A stretch of 64,000 bases of DNA. It comes from Leifsonia sp. Leaf336 (GTDB taxonomy: Bacteria > Actinomycetota > Actinomycetes > Actinomycetales > Microbacteriaceae). The stretch spans positions 1,240,504 through 1,304,503 of the forward strand of contig NZ_LMOZ01000002.1 of assembly GCF_001423695.1 (NCBI RefSeq), written 5' to 3'. Below are positions 51,283-62,616 of the stretch, piece by piece; position 1 is the first letter of the stretch, and the number at the start of each line of letters is the position of its first letter. A program made the position numbers and the translations under genes. The notes under the pieces are model-generated. The model was not told the origin of the DNA, made no database searches, and saw only the letters and a list, made by a program, of their open reading frames with translations.

Positions 51283-53187
51283 TTGCGTTTCGTACTGGCC
51301 ATCGTCGCGTTCGTGGTCGCTGCCGTCATGATCGTGGCCGGCATCGCCCAGCGCACGATCTTCGCACCTCCGTCGCAGATCTCCGCCACGGCGACCGTCG
51401 GCGGCGACGCACGCTACATCGTGATCGACAGCGCGGTGCTCAACGCCCATCCCGGGCAGCAGACGCTCTCCATCGCAGGGGCGGCGGACGCCAAGACGCA
51501 GCTGGTCGCCTACGGCCGGACGTCCGACGTCAAGTCGTGGCTCGGCGACCAGAAGTACGCCGCCGTGAGCTACAAAGCCGGCACGGGCGAACTCGCCGTG
51601 AAGACGGTCGCGCCCAAAGCCTCCACCGACACCGACACCGGCTCCGCCGACGGTTCGACCGCGACCCCGGCCCCGACGGCGACGGCGACTCCGACACCGG
51701 CGCCGACCGCGGGCTCTGGCTCGACGACCGCCGCGACGCCGGGCCCCAACCCGGCGGGCTCCGACCTCTGGCTGGAGGAGTACGACGGCCAGGACGCCCA
51801 GACCACGAAGATGAACGTGCCGAGCGGCGTGAGCGTCATCATCGCGAGCGACGGCACCAAGCCCGCGCCCAACAAGATCCTGCTGACCTGGCCGGTCGAC
51901 ACCAGCACGCCGTGGGCGTTCCCGCTCATCATCGGCGGCCTCGTGCTCCTGGTGATCGGCATCGCGCTGTACCTGTGGGGGCTGTACACCCACCGCAAGT
52001 CGCGTGGCCCCCGACGCAAGAGCGGACCTAAGATGCCCAAACTCCCCAAAGCCCCGAAGTACAAGCCGACGGCCTCCATCGAGGCGACCCCGCGCGGTCG
52101 TCGCGCCAGCCGTCGCACCCGTGTGATGGTCCCGGCGGTCCTCGTCGGCGTCCTGGCGTTCACGGGCGTCGGAGCGGGCGCCGCGTTCGCCGACGGCCCG
52201 ACCGGCACGCCGACGCCCACGCCGACGAGTTCGCCGACCAGTTCGCCGAAGGGCGACAACCAGATCCCGCCCGCTGTCTCCGTTCCGCAGCTCGAGCGCA
52301 TCGTCAAGCGCATCTCGGTGGCGGCGGCCAACGCCGACGCCAAGAACGACCCGGCGCTCGCGAAGCTCCGGTTCACCGGACCGGCTCTCCAGCTGCGGGA
52401 GGCCAACTACGCCATCCGCGCCAAGAAGGCCGACCAGCCCGCGCTGCCCGCGATCCCGGCAGGCCCTCTGGAGCTCTCGCTCCCGCAGGCGACCGACAGC
52501 TGGCCGCGCACGGTCACGGCCGTGCTGAAGATGCCGAACGACGCGACGGGCAAGGCTCAGGCTCCGCTCGCGCTGGCGCTCATGCAGCAGACGCCGCGCG
52601 ACAACTACATGGTCGAGTACGCCATCGCGCTCGAGCCGAACGTCAAGGTGCCGAACCTCGCGCCCGCGAGCATCGGCGCGGCGGTCGTTCCGCCGGACTC
52701 CAAGCTGCTCAAGGTGCAGCCGAACGAGATCGCCGCCGCGTACGGCGACATCCTCCTCAACGGCGACAAGAGCAAGTGGCTGTCCAGCTTCGACCTGACG
52801 GACGACAAGCTCGTCGCGCAGGTCGGTGCGTCGTGGAAGCAGCAGGAGCAGGCGCGCCTGACGCAGCAGTTCGGCAATACGTCCTCGCTGACCTTCACGA
52901 GCCGGCTGGGCACCGGTCCGGTGATCTCGATGGCGACCAACGACTCGGGCGCCATCGTGTGGGTGAACCCGGAGGAGGTGCAGCTGCACAAGGTGCAGGA
53001 GGCCGGCGCCCAGGTCATCGCGGGCGCGACGACGGCCGCGCTGAGCGGCGTCGCCCAGTCGAACACCGGCATTGAATCGGTGTACGGCTATCAGCTCGCG
53101 TTCTACGTGCCGCCGGCGGGTTCGTCCGAGAAGGTGCGTCTGCTGGGCTTCTCGCAGGGCCTGATCTCTGCTCGCGAGGTGCAGTAA
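51283..53187 (+). CDS. Three-TM membrane protein with Pro/Thr-rich linkers (DUF8094-like)
   Basis: 634 residues. TM1 at about 3-21; an extracellular domain (25-215) interrupted by a Ser/Thr/Pro/Ala linker (115-160); TM2 at about 216-238; a basic Lys/Pro loop in the cytosol (240-285); TM3 at about 287-306; a second Pro/Thr-Ser linker (310-325); and a C-terminal extracellular domain of about 310 residues. I do not recognise catalytic residues. TTG start supported by GAGGAG 6 nt upstream. It diverges from the coiled-coil gene (187-bp gap), which may hint at a shared envelope role. Confidence 0.78.
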   Translation: MRFVLAIVAFVVAAVMIVAGIAQRTIFAPPSQISATATVGGDARYIVIDSAVLNAHPGQQTLSIAGAADAKTQLVAYGRTSDVKSWLGDQKYAAVSYKAGTGELAVKTVAPKASTDTDTGSADGSTATPAPTATATPTPAPTAGSGSTTAATPGPNPAGSDLWLEEYDGQDAQTTKMNVPSGVSVIIASDGTKPAPNKILLTWPVDTSTPWAFPLIIGGLVLLVIGIALYLWGLYTHRKSRGPRRKSGPKMPKLPKAPKYKPTASIEATPRGRRASRRTRVMVPAVLVGVLAFTGVGAGAAFADGPTGTPTPTPTSSPTSSPKGDNQIPPAVSVPQLERIVKRISVAAANADAKNDPALAKLRFTGPALQLREANYAIRAKKADQPALPAIPAGPLELSLPQATDSWPRTVTAVLKMPNDATGKAQAPLALALMQQTPRDNYMVEYAIALEPNVKVPNLAPASIGAAVVPPDSKLLKVQPNEIAAAYGDILLNGDKSKWLSSFDLTDDKLVAQVGASWKQQEQARLTQQFGNTSSLTFTSRLGTGPVISMATNDSGAIVWVNPEEVQLHKVQEAGAQVIAGATTAALSGVAQSNTGIESVYGYQLAFYVPPAGSSEKVRLLGFSQGLISAREVQ

Positions 53188-53207
53188 CCGGGCTGGCGAT
53201 ACCGCCG

Positions 53208-53213
53208 TATCCT
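53208..53213 (+). promoter_or_regulatory. Candidate -10 box TATCCT for thioredoxin-fold gene
   Basis: TATCCT lies 52 nt before the ATG at 53266, which has its own AGGAG Shine-Dalgarno. No convincing -35. Confidence 0.4.
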
Positions 53214-53265
53214 GTTAACTCGTTCGGACGCGTCGTCCACTGACCGCCAGCTTCAGGAGAACCGC

Positions 53266-54243
53266 ATGAGCCAGATCCCGCCCACCCCGACCAACCTCCG
53301 CGGCGCCGTCGACCTGAGCGGCCTTGTCAACCGGCCGCAGGGCGCCGCCGGGGGCGCGGCCGCGGGCGGCGCCGGTGACGCGGGTGCCGGAGAGCCGATC
53401 GAACTCCCCAGCCTGTTCTTCCAGGGAACGGACGCGAACTTCAACGACTTCATCGACCTGTCGATGCGCGTGCCCGTCATCGTCGCGCTGTCGGCCTCCT
53501 GGGCCGATCCCGACCGGAGGCTGGCGACCGTTCTCGACAAAGTCACCTCCGACCTCGCGGGGCGGATCGTGCTCGTGCAGGTGGACGTCGATGCCAATCC
53601 GCAGCTCGTGCAGGCGTTCCAGGCGCAGTCCGTGCCCACCGTCGCGGGCATCGTCGCTGGTCGCCCCGTGCAGCTCTTCGCCGGGGCGCTTCCCGAAGAC
53701 CAGGTCAAGGACGTCGTCGCGCAACTCCTCGAGCTGGCCGTGCAGAACGGCGTCACGGGCACCGCGAAGGTGGACGCGGCCGAGGGGGAGACGCCCGAAG
53801 GCGGAGCCGTCGAGCCCGAGCCTGAGCCGTTGCCGCCGTTGCACGCGGAGGCCTACGAGGCGATCGACCGCGGCGACTACCCGGCGGCGATCGCCGCGTA
53901 CAAGACGGCGATCGCGCAGGACCCCCGCGACACGATGGCGATCGCGGGACTTGCCCAGGTGAGCCTGCTCGACCGGCTGGCCGGTCGCACGCTGGATGAG
54001 ATCCGCTCCGCGGCGGCAGCCGACCCCTCCGACCGGGAGGCCCAGCTCGCGGTCGCCGACCTCGACCTGTCCGGCGGGCACGTGGAGGACGCGTTCGATC
54101 GGCTTCTGACGCTCTTCCCCAGCCTCGACGCCGTGGGCAAAGAGACGGTGCGGGCGCGCATCCTGGAGTATTTCGAGATCGTCGGTGTGGACGACCCGCG
54201 CGTCGCCAAGGCGCGGGCTAGGCTGGCCTCGCTGCTCTACTGA
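53266..54243 (+). CDS. Thioredoxin-fold / TPR protein (YbbN/CnoX-like), no CXXC
   Basis: 325 residues: a Gly/Ala-rich N-terminus (about 20-45), a thioredoxin domain (48-165) and a C-terminal TPR-like helical region (185-325), the YbbN/CnoX layout. Where thioredoxins have WCGPC this protein has SASWADPDRR, so both redox Cys are gone; the cis-Pro is kept in QSVPTVAGIVAG. Likely a protein-holding chaperone or co-chaperone instead of an oxidoreductase. AGGAGAACC precedes the ATG. Confidence 0.86.
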   Translation: MSQIPPTPTNLRGAVDLSGLVNRPQGAAGGAAAGGAGDAGAGEPIELPSLFFQGTDANFNDFIDLSMRVPVIVALSASWADPDRRLATVLDKVTSDLAGRIVLVQVDVDANPQLVQAFQAQSVPTVAGIVAGRPVQLFAGALPEDQVKDVVAQLLELAVQNGVTGTAKVDAAEGETPEGGAVEPEPEPLPPLHAEAYEAIDRGDYPAAIAAYKTAIAQDPRDTMAIAGLAQVSLLDRLAGRTLDEIRSAAAADPSDREAQLAVADLDLSGGHVEDAFDRLLTLFPSLDAVGKETVRARILEYFEIVGVDDPRVAKARARLASLLY

Positions 54244-54319
54244 CGCGGAGCCTCCGCTTTCCGGAGGAACCGGCGCGATCGCGGGCGGCTGATACCCCCC
54301 TCGCCTGGAAGGCTCGCGC

Positions 54320-55105
54320 ATGTCCCGTGTGCTCGTAGTCGGCGGAACCGGTCTGGCCGGTCGCGCCGTCGCAGCTGAGGCCGTGGAACGCGGCCACCGA
54401 GTCGTGGTCGCGGCCCGTCGCATCCCCGATGACGACGCGGAGAGCTACGTGGTCGGCGCCGACTATGTGACCGTCGACCTCGTGTCGGGCGACGGACTCG
54501 AGGAGGCCGTCGACGGCGTCGACGTCGTGGTCGACGCGAGCAACGCGACCGGACGGCGCGCGTCGCACGTGTTCGCGCACGGATCCCGCAACCTCCTGCA
54601 CACGGCGGCACGCTTCGGCGTGGGTCAGGCCGTGCTCCTGTCGATCGCCGGCATCGACGACGCGCGCTACCCGTACTACCGGGCCAAGCTGGTGCAGGAG
54701 CGCACCTACCTGGACTCTCCGCTGGAGACGCGGATCGTGCGTGCGACCCAGTTCCATGATTTCGTGACCGCCGTCTTCGAGCGCGGTCGCCGCTTCGGCA
54801 TCCTGACCACACCCGCGGCCACCCGGTTCCAGCCCATCGCGGTCTCCGACGTCGCCCGCGTGCTCGTCGACGCGGTCGAGGGAGCGGGCGACCCCGACTC
54901 GATCCGGACCGTCGGCGGCCCCCGCGTCGAGTCCGCCCGCTCGCTCGCCCGGCAGTGGAAGCAGGCGAGCGGAACCCGCCGCCCGATCCTCCCTGTGCGA
55001 CTCGGCGGCCCGCTGGGGTCGGCCTGGCGCTCGGGACGGAACCTCGCGCCCGAGCACGCGGTCGAAGGCCTCGGCTACGCGGCCTGGCTCCGCGGTGGAG
55101 CTTAG
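54320..55105 (+). CDS. NmrA/SDR-type NAD(P)-binding protein
   Basis: 261 residues with the N-terminal nucleotide-binding Rossmann motif VLVVGGTGLAGRAV, a loop RIPDDD in place of the usual cofactor-discriminating Arg, and YPYYRAKLVQE, an atypical-SDR substitute for YxxxK. Resembles NmrA-like sensor or oxidoreductase proteins. No catalytic role can be assigned. Monocistronic, 64 bp before the converging glgB. Confidence 0.83.
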   Translation: MSRVLVVGGTGLAGRAVAAEAVERGHRVVVAARRIPDDDAESYVVGADYVTVDLVSGDGLEEAVDGVDVVVDASNATGRRASHVFAHGSRNLLHTAARFGVGQAVLLSIAGIDDARYPYYRAKLVQERTYLDSPLETRIVRATQFHDFVTAVFERGRRFGILTTPAATRFQPIAVSDVARVLVDAVEGAGDPDSIRTVGGPRVESARSLARQWKQASGTRRPILPVRLGGPLGSAWRSGRNLAPEHAVEGLGYAAWLRGGA

Positions 55106-55169
55106 AGCAGCGCGGAGCGATGCCGCGACCCCAGCGCCGAGGGAGCCTGCGACCGAGGTTGCCAGCCCT

Positions 55170-57373
<2,204 letters not shown>

Positions 57374-57377
<4 letters not shown>

Positions 57378-59455
57378 CGTGCGGCCTCCAAGGGCTTGAT
57401 GGTCAGGATGTGAACCGGCTCGGTGAACGCGTCGAGGCGCACGTAGTTGTCTGCTCCCCATGTCCAGCGCTGGCCGGTCACGAGGTCGCGCACCTCGAAC
57501 TGCGCTCCCGGCGCGATGCCGAATGCGGCGACGTCGAGGTGCACCATCGTCTCGCGCACCGAGTGCGGGTCGACGTTGGCGACGACGAGTACGGCATCGG
57601 GCTTGCCGCTGCGGGTGAAGTCGCCGGCGAGGTACTTGGAGTAGACGAGCACCGAGTCGTCCTCGCTGCCGTGCACGCGCAGGTTGCGCAGCTGACGCAG
57701 CGCGGGGTGCTCGCTGCGCGCGCGGTTCAGCATCGTGAGGTAGGGCGCGAGCGAGCGGCCGAGCGCGGCGGCGCGGGCGTAGTCACGCGGGCGGTACTCG
57801 TACTTCTCGTTGTCGATGTACTCCTCGGCGCCCGGTCGCGCGACGTTCTCGTAGAGCTCGAACCCGGAGTACACGCCCCAGGTCGGCGCTCCCGTCGCGG
57901 CGATCGCCGCGCGGATCTTGAAGGCCGCCGGGCCGCCGAACTGCAGGTACTCCGTCAGGATGTCCGGCGTGTTCACGAACAGGTTGGGTCGCAGGAAGTC
58001 GGGGGTGTCGTCCGCCAGACCGCTGAGGAACTCCTCGAGCTCCTCCTTGGTGTTGCGCCAGGTGAAGTACGTGTACGACTGCTGGAAGCCAGCCTTGGCG
58101 AGCGTGTGCAGCAGCGCCGGCCGCGTGAACGCCTCGGCCAGGAAGACGACATCCGGGTCGGTCTCGTTGACCGTGTGGATGAGCCACTCCCAGAAGTGCA
58201 GCGGCTTGGTGTGCGGGTTGTCCACGCGGAAGATCCGCACGCCCAGCGACATCCAATACCGCACGATCCGCAGGACCTCGGTGCGCAGACCGTCGTAGTC
58301 GTTGTCGAAGTTGATCGGGTAGATGTCCTGGTACTTCTTCGGCGGGTTCTCCGCGTAGGCGATGGTGCCGTCGGGGAGGGTGGTGAACCACTCCGGGTGC
58401 TGGGTCACCCACGGGTGGTCGGGGGAGGCCTGAAGTGCGAGATCGAGGGCGATCTCGAGGCCGGCCTGCTTGGCCTTGCCCAGGAAGAACACGAAGTCCT
58501 TCTCGGTGCCGAGGTCGGGGTGGATCGCGTCATGACCGCCTTCGGGGCCGCCGATGGCCCAGGGCGATCCCGGGTCGTTCTCGCCCGCCTCCAGCGTGTT
58601 GTTCGGGCCCTTGCGGAAGGTGCGCCCGATGGGGTGGACCGGGGGCAGGTAGACGACGTCGAATCCCATCGCAGCGATCTCGGGCAGTCGCTTGGCCGCG
58701 GTGCGGAACGTTCCGGATTGCCAGGAGCCGTCCGGCAGCCGCTTGGCGCCCTCCGATCGCGGGAAGAACTCGTACCAGCTGCCGACGCCGGCGCGGGTGC
58801 GCTCCACCAGCACCGCGCGGGTCGGCGAGAGCGAGGGGAGGGCGACCACCGGACGTTCGGTGAGGATGCGCTTGATGCGGTCGTCGATCGCCGCCTGGAA
58901 CCGCTCGTCGATTCCGCGGTCGGCGTCCGCGACGACCCGGGCCGCTTCGGAGAGGTGCCGGCGCTCGGCGGTGCTGCGGCGCTTGTCGGCCGCGGCCGTG
59001 GTGAGGATGTCGTGGGCGATGGTCAGCATCAGCTCGACGTCGATGCCCGCCGGGATCTTGACCTCGGCGTTGTGGCGCCAGGTGGCGTACTCGTCGGCGT
59101 AGGCCTGGACCCGGTACCGCCAGAGGCCCTCCTGCTCCAGCTGGACCTCGACCTCCCAGCGGTCGGTGCCCGGCGCGAGGGCGTGCATGTGGTGCTCGGT
59201 CTGAGTGCCGGACGGGTCGAGCAGGAGCAGGTCGACGCCGATGCGGTCGTGGCCCTCCCGGAACGCCGTGGCCCGGAACGGAACGACCTCGCCGCTGAAC
59301 GCCGAGGCGGCCCAGTGGCCCTCGTCGACCTGGGGGGAGAGATCGAGGATCGGGATGCGGGGGAGCAAAGGCTCGTACTCGGATGCCGTCTCGACGGGAG
59401 CCGACGCCGGTTCTGCTGCGGCGGCTGATGGTTTGGTCGCTGCGCTCTTTGCCAC
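57374..59455 (-). CDS. glgE: Alpha-1,4-glucan:maltose-1-phosphate maltosyltransferase
   Basis: 693 residues; extends alpha-glucans with maltose from maltose-1-phosphate. A DUF3416 N-terminal domain, then GH13 with nucleophile Asp412 ([10 protein letters not shown]) and acid/base Glu in FLAEAFTRP; the phrases [14 protein letters not shown] and [16 protein letters not shown] are GlgE-specific. I prefer the GTG at 59455 because TACGGT is 6 nt upstream; an ATG 15 bp further up is possible. No treS, pep2 or glgA is in the window to supply maltose-1-phosphate. Confidence 0.94.
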
Positions 59456-59461
59456 ATGCCG

Positions 59462-59467
59462 ACCGTA
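59462..59467 (-). promoter_or_regulatory. -10 box TACGGT for leaderless glgE
   Basis: Minus-strand TACGGT ends 6 nt before the GTG at 59455, part of an 80-bp divergent promoter region shared with glgP. Confidence 0.55.
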
Positions 59468-59522
59468 CACTCATTCACTCGCGCGTCAGGAGCCCATTAA
59501 CACTCCGGACACGAGCAGCGTT

Positions 59523-59528
59523 TATGCT
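59523..59528 (+). promoter_or_regulatory. -10 box TATGCT for leaderless glgP
   Basis: TATGCT ends 7 nt before the GTG at 59536 and fixes that start. In-frame codons further upstream run across the glgE promoter and are unlikely to be used. Confidence 0.6.
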
Positions 59529-59535
59529 CGTGCGA

Positions 59536-62103
59536 GTGAAGGCCATCCGTAGATTCACTGTCCGCGCCGTCCTCCCCGACACGCTCTCCGCTCTGGAGGA
59601 GATCGCAGGCAACCTCCGCTGGTCGTGGCATGAGCCGACCAAGGAGCTGTTCGCCCGCATCTCGCCCGAGCTGTGGCAGGAGGTCGGGCACGACCCGATC
59701 GCGTTGCTGGGTTCCGTGGACCCTTCGCGGCTCGCTGAGCTGGCGGCCGACCAGGATTACGTCGACTGGGCGAACCACGTCCGCGACGAGCTGCGTGCGT
59801 ACATCCGCGAGCCGCGCTGGTACCAGTCGCTCGGCGACGCGGCGCCGGCCTCCATCGCGTACTTCTCGCCCGAGTTCGGGATCGCGGCGACCCTTCCGCA
59901 GTACTCGGGCGGACTCGGCATCCTCGCCGGCGACCACCTGAAGGCCGCGAGCGACTTGGGCGTCCCGCTCGTCGGCGTCGGGCTCTTCTACCGCTCCGGC
60001 TACTTCTCGCAGGCGATCACGCCCGATGGGTGGCAGCTCGAGAGCTACCCGGTGCTCGACCCGGACGGCCTCCCGCTCAGCGTGCTGCGCGACCCGGACG
60101 GCTCGCCCGTGCAGATCACGCTCGCTCTCCCTGTCGGGGAGCTGCACGCGCGGGTCTGGCAGGCCGCGGTCGGCCGGGTGCGGCTGCTGCTGCTCGACAC
60201 CGACATCCCGGAGAACGACGAGAGCCTGCGCTCCGTCACCGACCGACTGTACGGCGGAGGCGGCGAGCACCGGCTGCTGCAGGAGCTGCTGCTCGGCATC
60301 GGCGGCGTGCGCGCCGTCAAGGCGTGGGCCGAGCTCACCGGCGCGCCGGCCGCGGAGGTGTTCCACACCAACGAAGGTCACGCCGGCTTCCTCGGCCTGG
60401 AGCGCATCTCCGACCTGATCGGCGAGGGGCTCACGTTCGACGAAGCCCTCCAGGTCGTCCGGGCAGGCACCGTCTTCACCACCCACACGCCCGTCCCCGC
60501 GGGGATCGACCGGTTCGACCGGCCGCTGGTGGAGCGCTACTTCTCCACGCCGCTGCTTCCCGGCGTCGAGGTGGAGCAGGTCCTGGCGCTCGGCGCCGAG
60601 GACTACCCGGGCGGATCGGACGCCGTGTTCAACATGGCGGTCATGGGCCTCCGGCTGGGTCAGCACGCGAACGGCGTGTCCCGGCTGCACGGGGAGGTCA
60701 GCCGGCAGATGTTCGGCGGCCTGTTCCCCGGGTTCGACAGCCCGGAGGTTCCGATCGACTCGGTCACCAACGGCGTCCACGCGCCGACATGGACGGACCC
60801 GATGCTGCGGTCGCTCGCGCTCGAGCGCCTCGGCACCGCCGACACCACGCACGCCGACTGGGCCAACTCGGGTGCGGTCAGCGACCTCGACCTGTGGAGC
60901 GTCCGCACGCGTATGCGCGAGCAGCTCGTCCGCGACGCGCGCCGGCGGCTCGCCGCGGCGTGGGAGGCGCAGAACCCGGGCGGCATCGCCCCCGTGTGGA
61001 TGAGCGACCTCCTCGACCCGAACGTGCTCACGATCGGCTTCGCCCGGCGCGTGCCGACGTACAAGCGGCTCACGCTGATGCTGCACGATCCGCAGCGTCT
61101 GCGGAACATCCTGCTTCACCCGGATCGCCCCGTGCAGTTCGTGATCGCGGGCAAGTCGCACCCGGCCGACGACGAGGGCAAGCGCCTCATCCAGAAGCTC
61201 GTGCAGTTCGCGAGCGAGCCCGAGATCCGGCAGCGGATGGTGTTCCTGCCCGACTACGACATCGGAATGGCCCAGCAGCTGTACCCGGGCACGGACGTCT
61301 GGCTGAACAACCCGCTGCGACCGCTGGAGGCCTGCGGGACCTCCGGCATGAAGGCGGCGCTGAACGGTGGCCTCAACCTGTCGATCCTCGACGGCTGGTG
61401 GAACGAGTTCTACGACGGCGAGAACGGCTGGGCGATCCCCTCGGCGGACGCCGCGGGCGACGGAGCCGAACGCGACGCGCTGGAGGCCGAGGCGATGTAC
61501 GACCTCATCGAGCACCAGATCGCGCCGCGCTTCTACGACCGCGACAGCGACGGCGTGCCCGACGCCTGGGTCGCCCAGATCCGGCACACGCTCGCGACGC
61601 TCTCCGCCCCGCTGAGCGCGGAGCGGATGGTCGGCGAGTACGTGGAGCGCCTGTACATGCCCGCGGCCGCCAACGAGAAGCGACTGAGCGCCGACGACTA
61701 CCGCGACGCCCGCGACCTGGCGGCATGGAAGGACCGCGTGCGATCTGCGTGGCCCGGCGTGAACGTGGCCCATGTGGACGCCGGAGGCCTCGACGCCGTG
61801 CCGCAGGTCGGCGACCAGCTGCGCGTGCGCGCGCTCGTACACCTCAACGGGCTCCGTCCGGAGGACGTGGAGGTGCAGCTCGTCTACGGCCGCAGTTACG
61901 ACGGGGAGGACCTGACCGGCGTGCACTACGAGCGTCTGCAGCTCGACCGCACGATCCCCGGCGCCGACCCCTCGGTGGCGCTGGAGTTCTCGGGTGGCGT
62001 GACACTCACCTGGGCCGGCTCGTTCGGCTACACCGTCCGCATCGTCCCGGTCAACGACCTCCTCCTCTCGCCCGCCGAGCTCGGCCTGGTCACCTCCGCC
62101 TGA
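59536..62103 (+). CDS. glgP: Alpha-glucan phosphorylase
   Basis: 855 residues; releases glucose-1-phosphate from alpha-glucans with PLP. The N-terminus VKAIRRFTVRAVLPDTL is the DUF3417 region of the bacterial alpha-glucan phosphorylase family. Then come YFSPEFGIAATLPQYSGGLG, EVFHTNEGHAGFL and the PLP lysine in GTSGMKAALNGGLNLS (K606). It diverges from glgE-glgB, so synthesis and breakdown genes share a promoter region. Confidence 0.94.
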   Translation: MKAIRRFTVRAVLPDTLSALEEIAGNLRWSWHEPTKELFARISPELWQEVGHDPIALLGSVDPSRLAELAADQDYVDWANHVRDELRAYIREPRWYQSLGDAAPASIAYFSPEFGIAATLPQYSGGLGILAGDHLKAASDLGVPLVGVGLFYRSGYFSQAITPDGWQLESYPVLDPDGLPLSVLRDPDGSPVQITLALPVGELHARVWQAAVGRVRLLLLDTDIPENDESLRSVTDRLYGGGGEHRLLQELLLGIGGVRAVKAWAELTGAPAAEVFHTNEGHAGFLGLERISDLIGEGLTFDEALQVVRAGTVFTTHTPVPAGIDRFDRPLVERYFSTPLLPGVEVEQVLALGAEDYPGGSDAVFNMAVMGLRLGQHANGVSRLHGEVSRQMFGGLFPGFDSPEVPIDSVTNGVHAPTWTDPMLRSLALERLGTADTTHADWANSGAVSDLDLWSVRTRMREQLVRDARRRLAAAWEAQNPGGIAPVWMSDLLDPNVLTIGFARRVPTYKRLTLMLHDPQRLRNILLHPDRPVQFVIAGKSHPADDEGKRLIQKLVQFASEPEIRQRMVFLPDYDIGMAQQLYPGTDVWLNNPLRPLEACGTSGMKAALNGGLNLSILDGWWNEFYDGENGWAIPSADAAGDGAERDALEAEAMYDLIEHQIAPRFYDRDSDGVPDAWVAQIRHTLATLSAPLSAERMVGEYVERLYMPAAANEKRLSADDYRDARDLAAWKDRVRSAWPGVNVAHVDAGGLDAVPQVGDQLRVRALVHLNGLRPEDVEVQLVYGRSYDGEDLTGVHYERLQLDRTIPGADPSVALEFSGGVTLTWAGSFGYTVRIVPVNDLLLSPAELGLVTSA

Positions 62104-62127
62104 GGGCTCGATTAGGCCCGAGGGGAG

Positions 62128-62616
62128 CTACTTGGCGAGCGGCGCATAGGTGGCGCCGGTCGCGGTGAGGAGGTCGGCGGGCGTCAGTTCCACGTCGAGG
62201 CCGCGGCGGCCTCCCGAGACGAAGACCGTGTCGAAGAGCTGCGCCGTCTCGTCCACGACCGTGACGTGACGCGTCTTCTGCCCGATGGGGGAGATCCCGC
62301 CCACCACGTAGCCGGTGCGCCGCTCGGCGACGGCCGGATCGGCCATCGTGGCGCGCTTGGCGCCGACGGCGGAGGCCAGCGCCTTGAGGTCGAGCAGGCC
62401 GGTCACCGGTACGACCGCGACGACGATGCCCAGCTCGGTGTCGGCCAGCAGGGTCTTGAACACGCGCTCCGGTTCGACGCCGAGCGCCTTGGCCGCCTCC
62501 AGACCGTACGAGGCCGCGGCCAGGTCGTGCTCGTACGGGTGCAGGGTGAACGGGATCCCCGCCGCGGCGAGCGCGGTGGACGCCGGGGTTCCCGCGCCGG
62601 CGGACCGCTTCGGCAT
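62128..62616 (-). CDS. ybaK: Cys-tRNA(Pro) deacylase YbaK/EbsC-type
   Basis: 162 residues; removes Cys mischarged on tRNA-Pro. The fold marks are LHPYEHDLAAASYGLEAAKA, ERVFKTLLAD, VPVTGLLDLKALASAVGAK with the conserved Lys, and GYVVGGISPIGQK. The ATG at 62616 shares a base with the glgX stop (TGATG), so it is translated from the glgX message. Confidence 0.92.
   Translation of the reverse strand: MPKRSAGAGTPASTALAAAGIPFTLHPYEHDLAAASYGLEAAKALGVEPERVFKTLLADTELGIVVAVVPVTGLLDLKALASAVGAKRATMADPAVAERRTGYVVGGISPIGQKTRHVTVVDETAQLFDTVFVSGGRRGLDVELTPADLLTATGATYAPLAK

Noticed and set aside
52204-52245. Short C/G/A-rich repeats in the three-TM membrane protein gene
   Set aside because: Also a Pro/Thr-Ser linker in the protein; no regulatory meaning seen.
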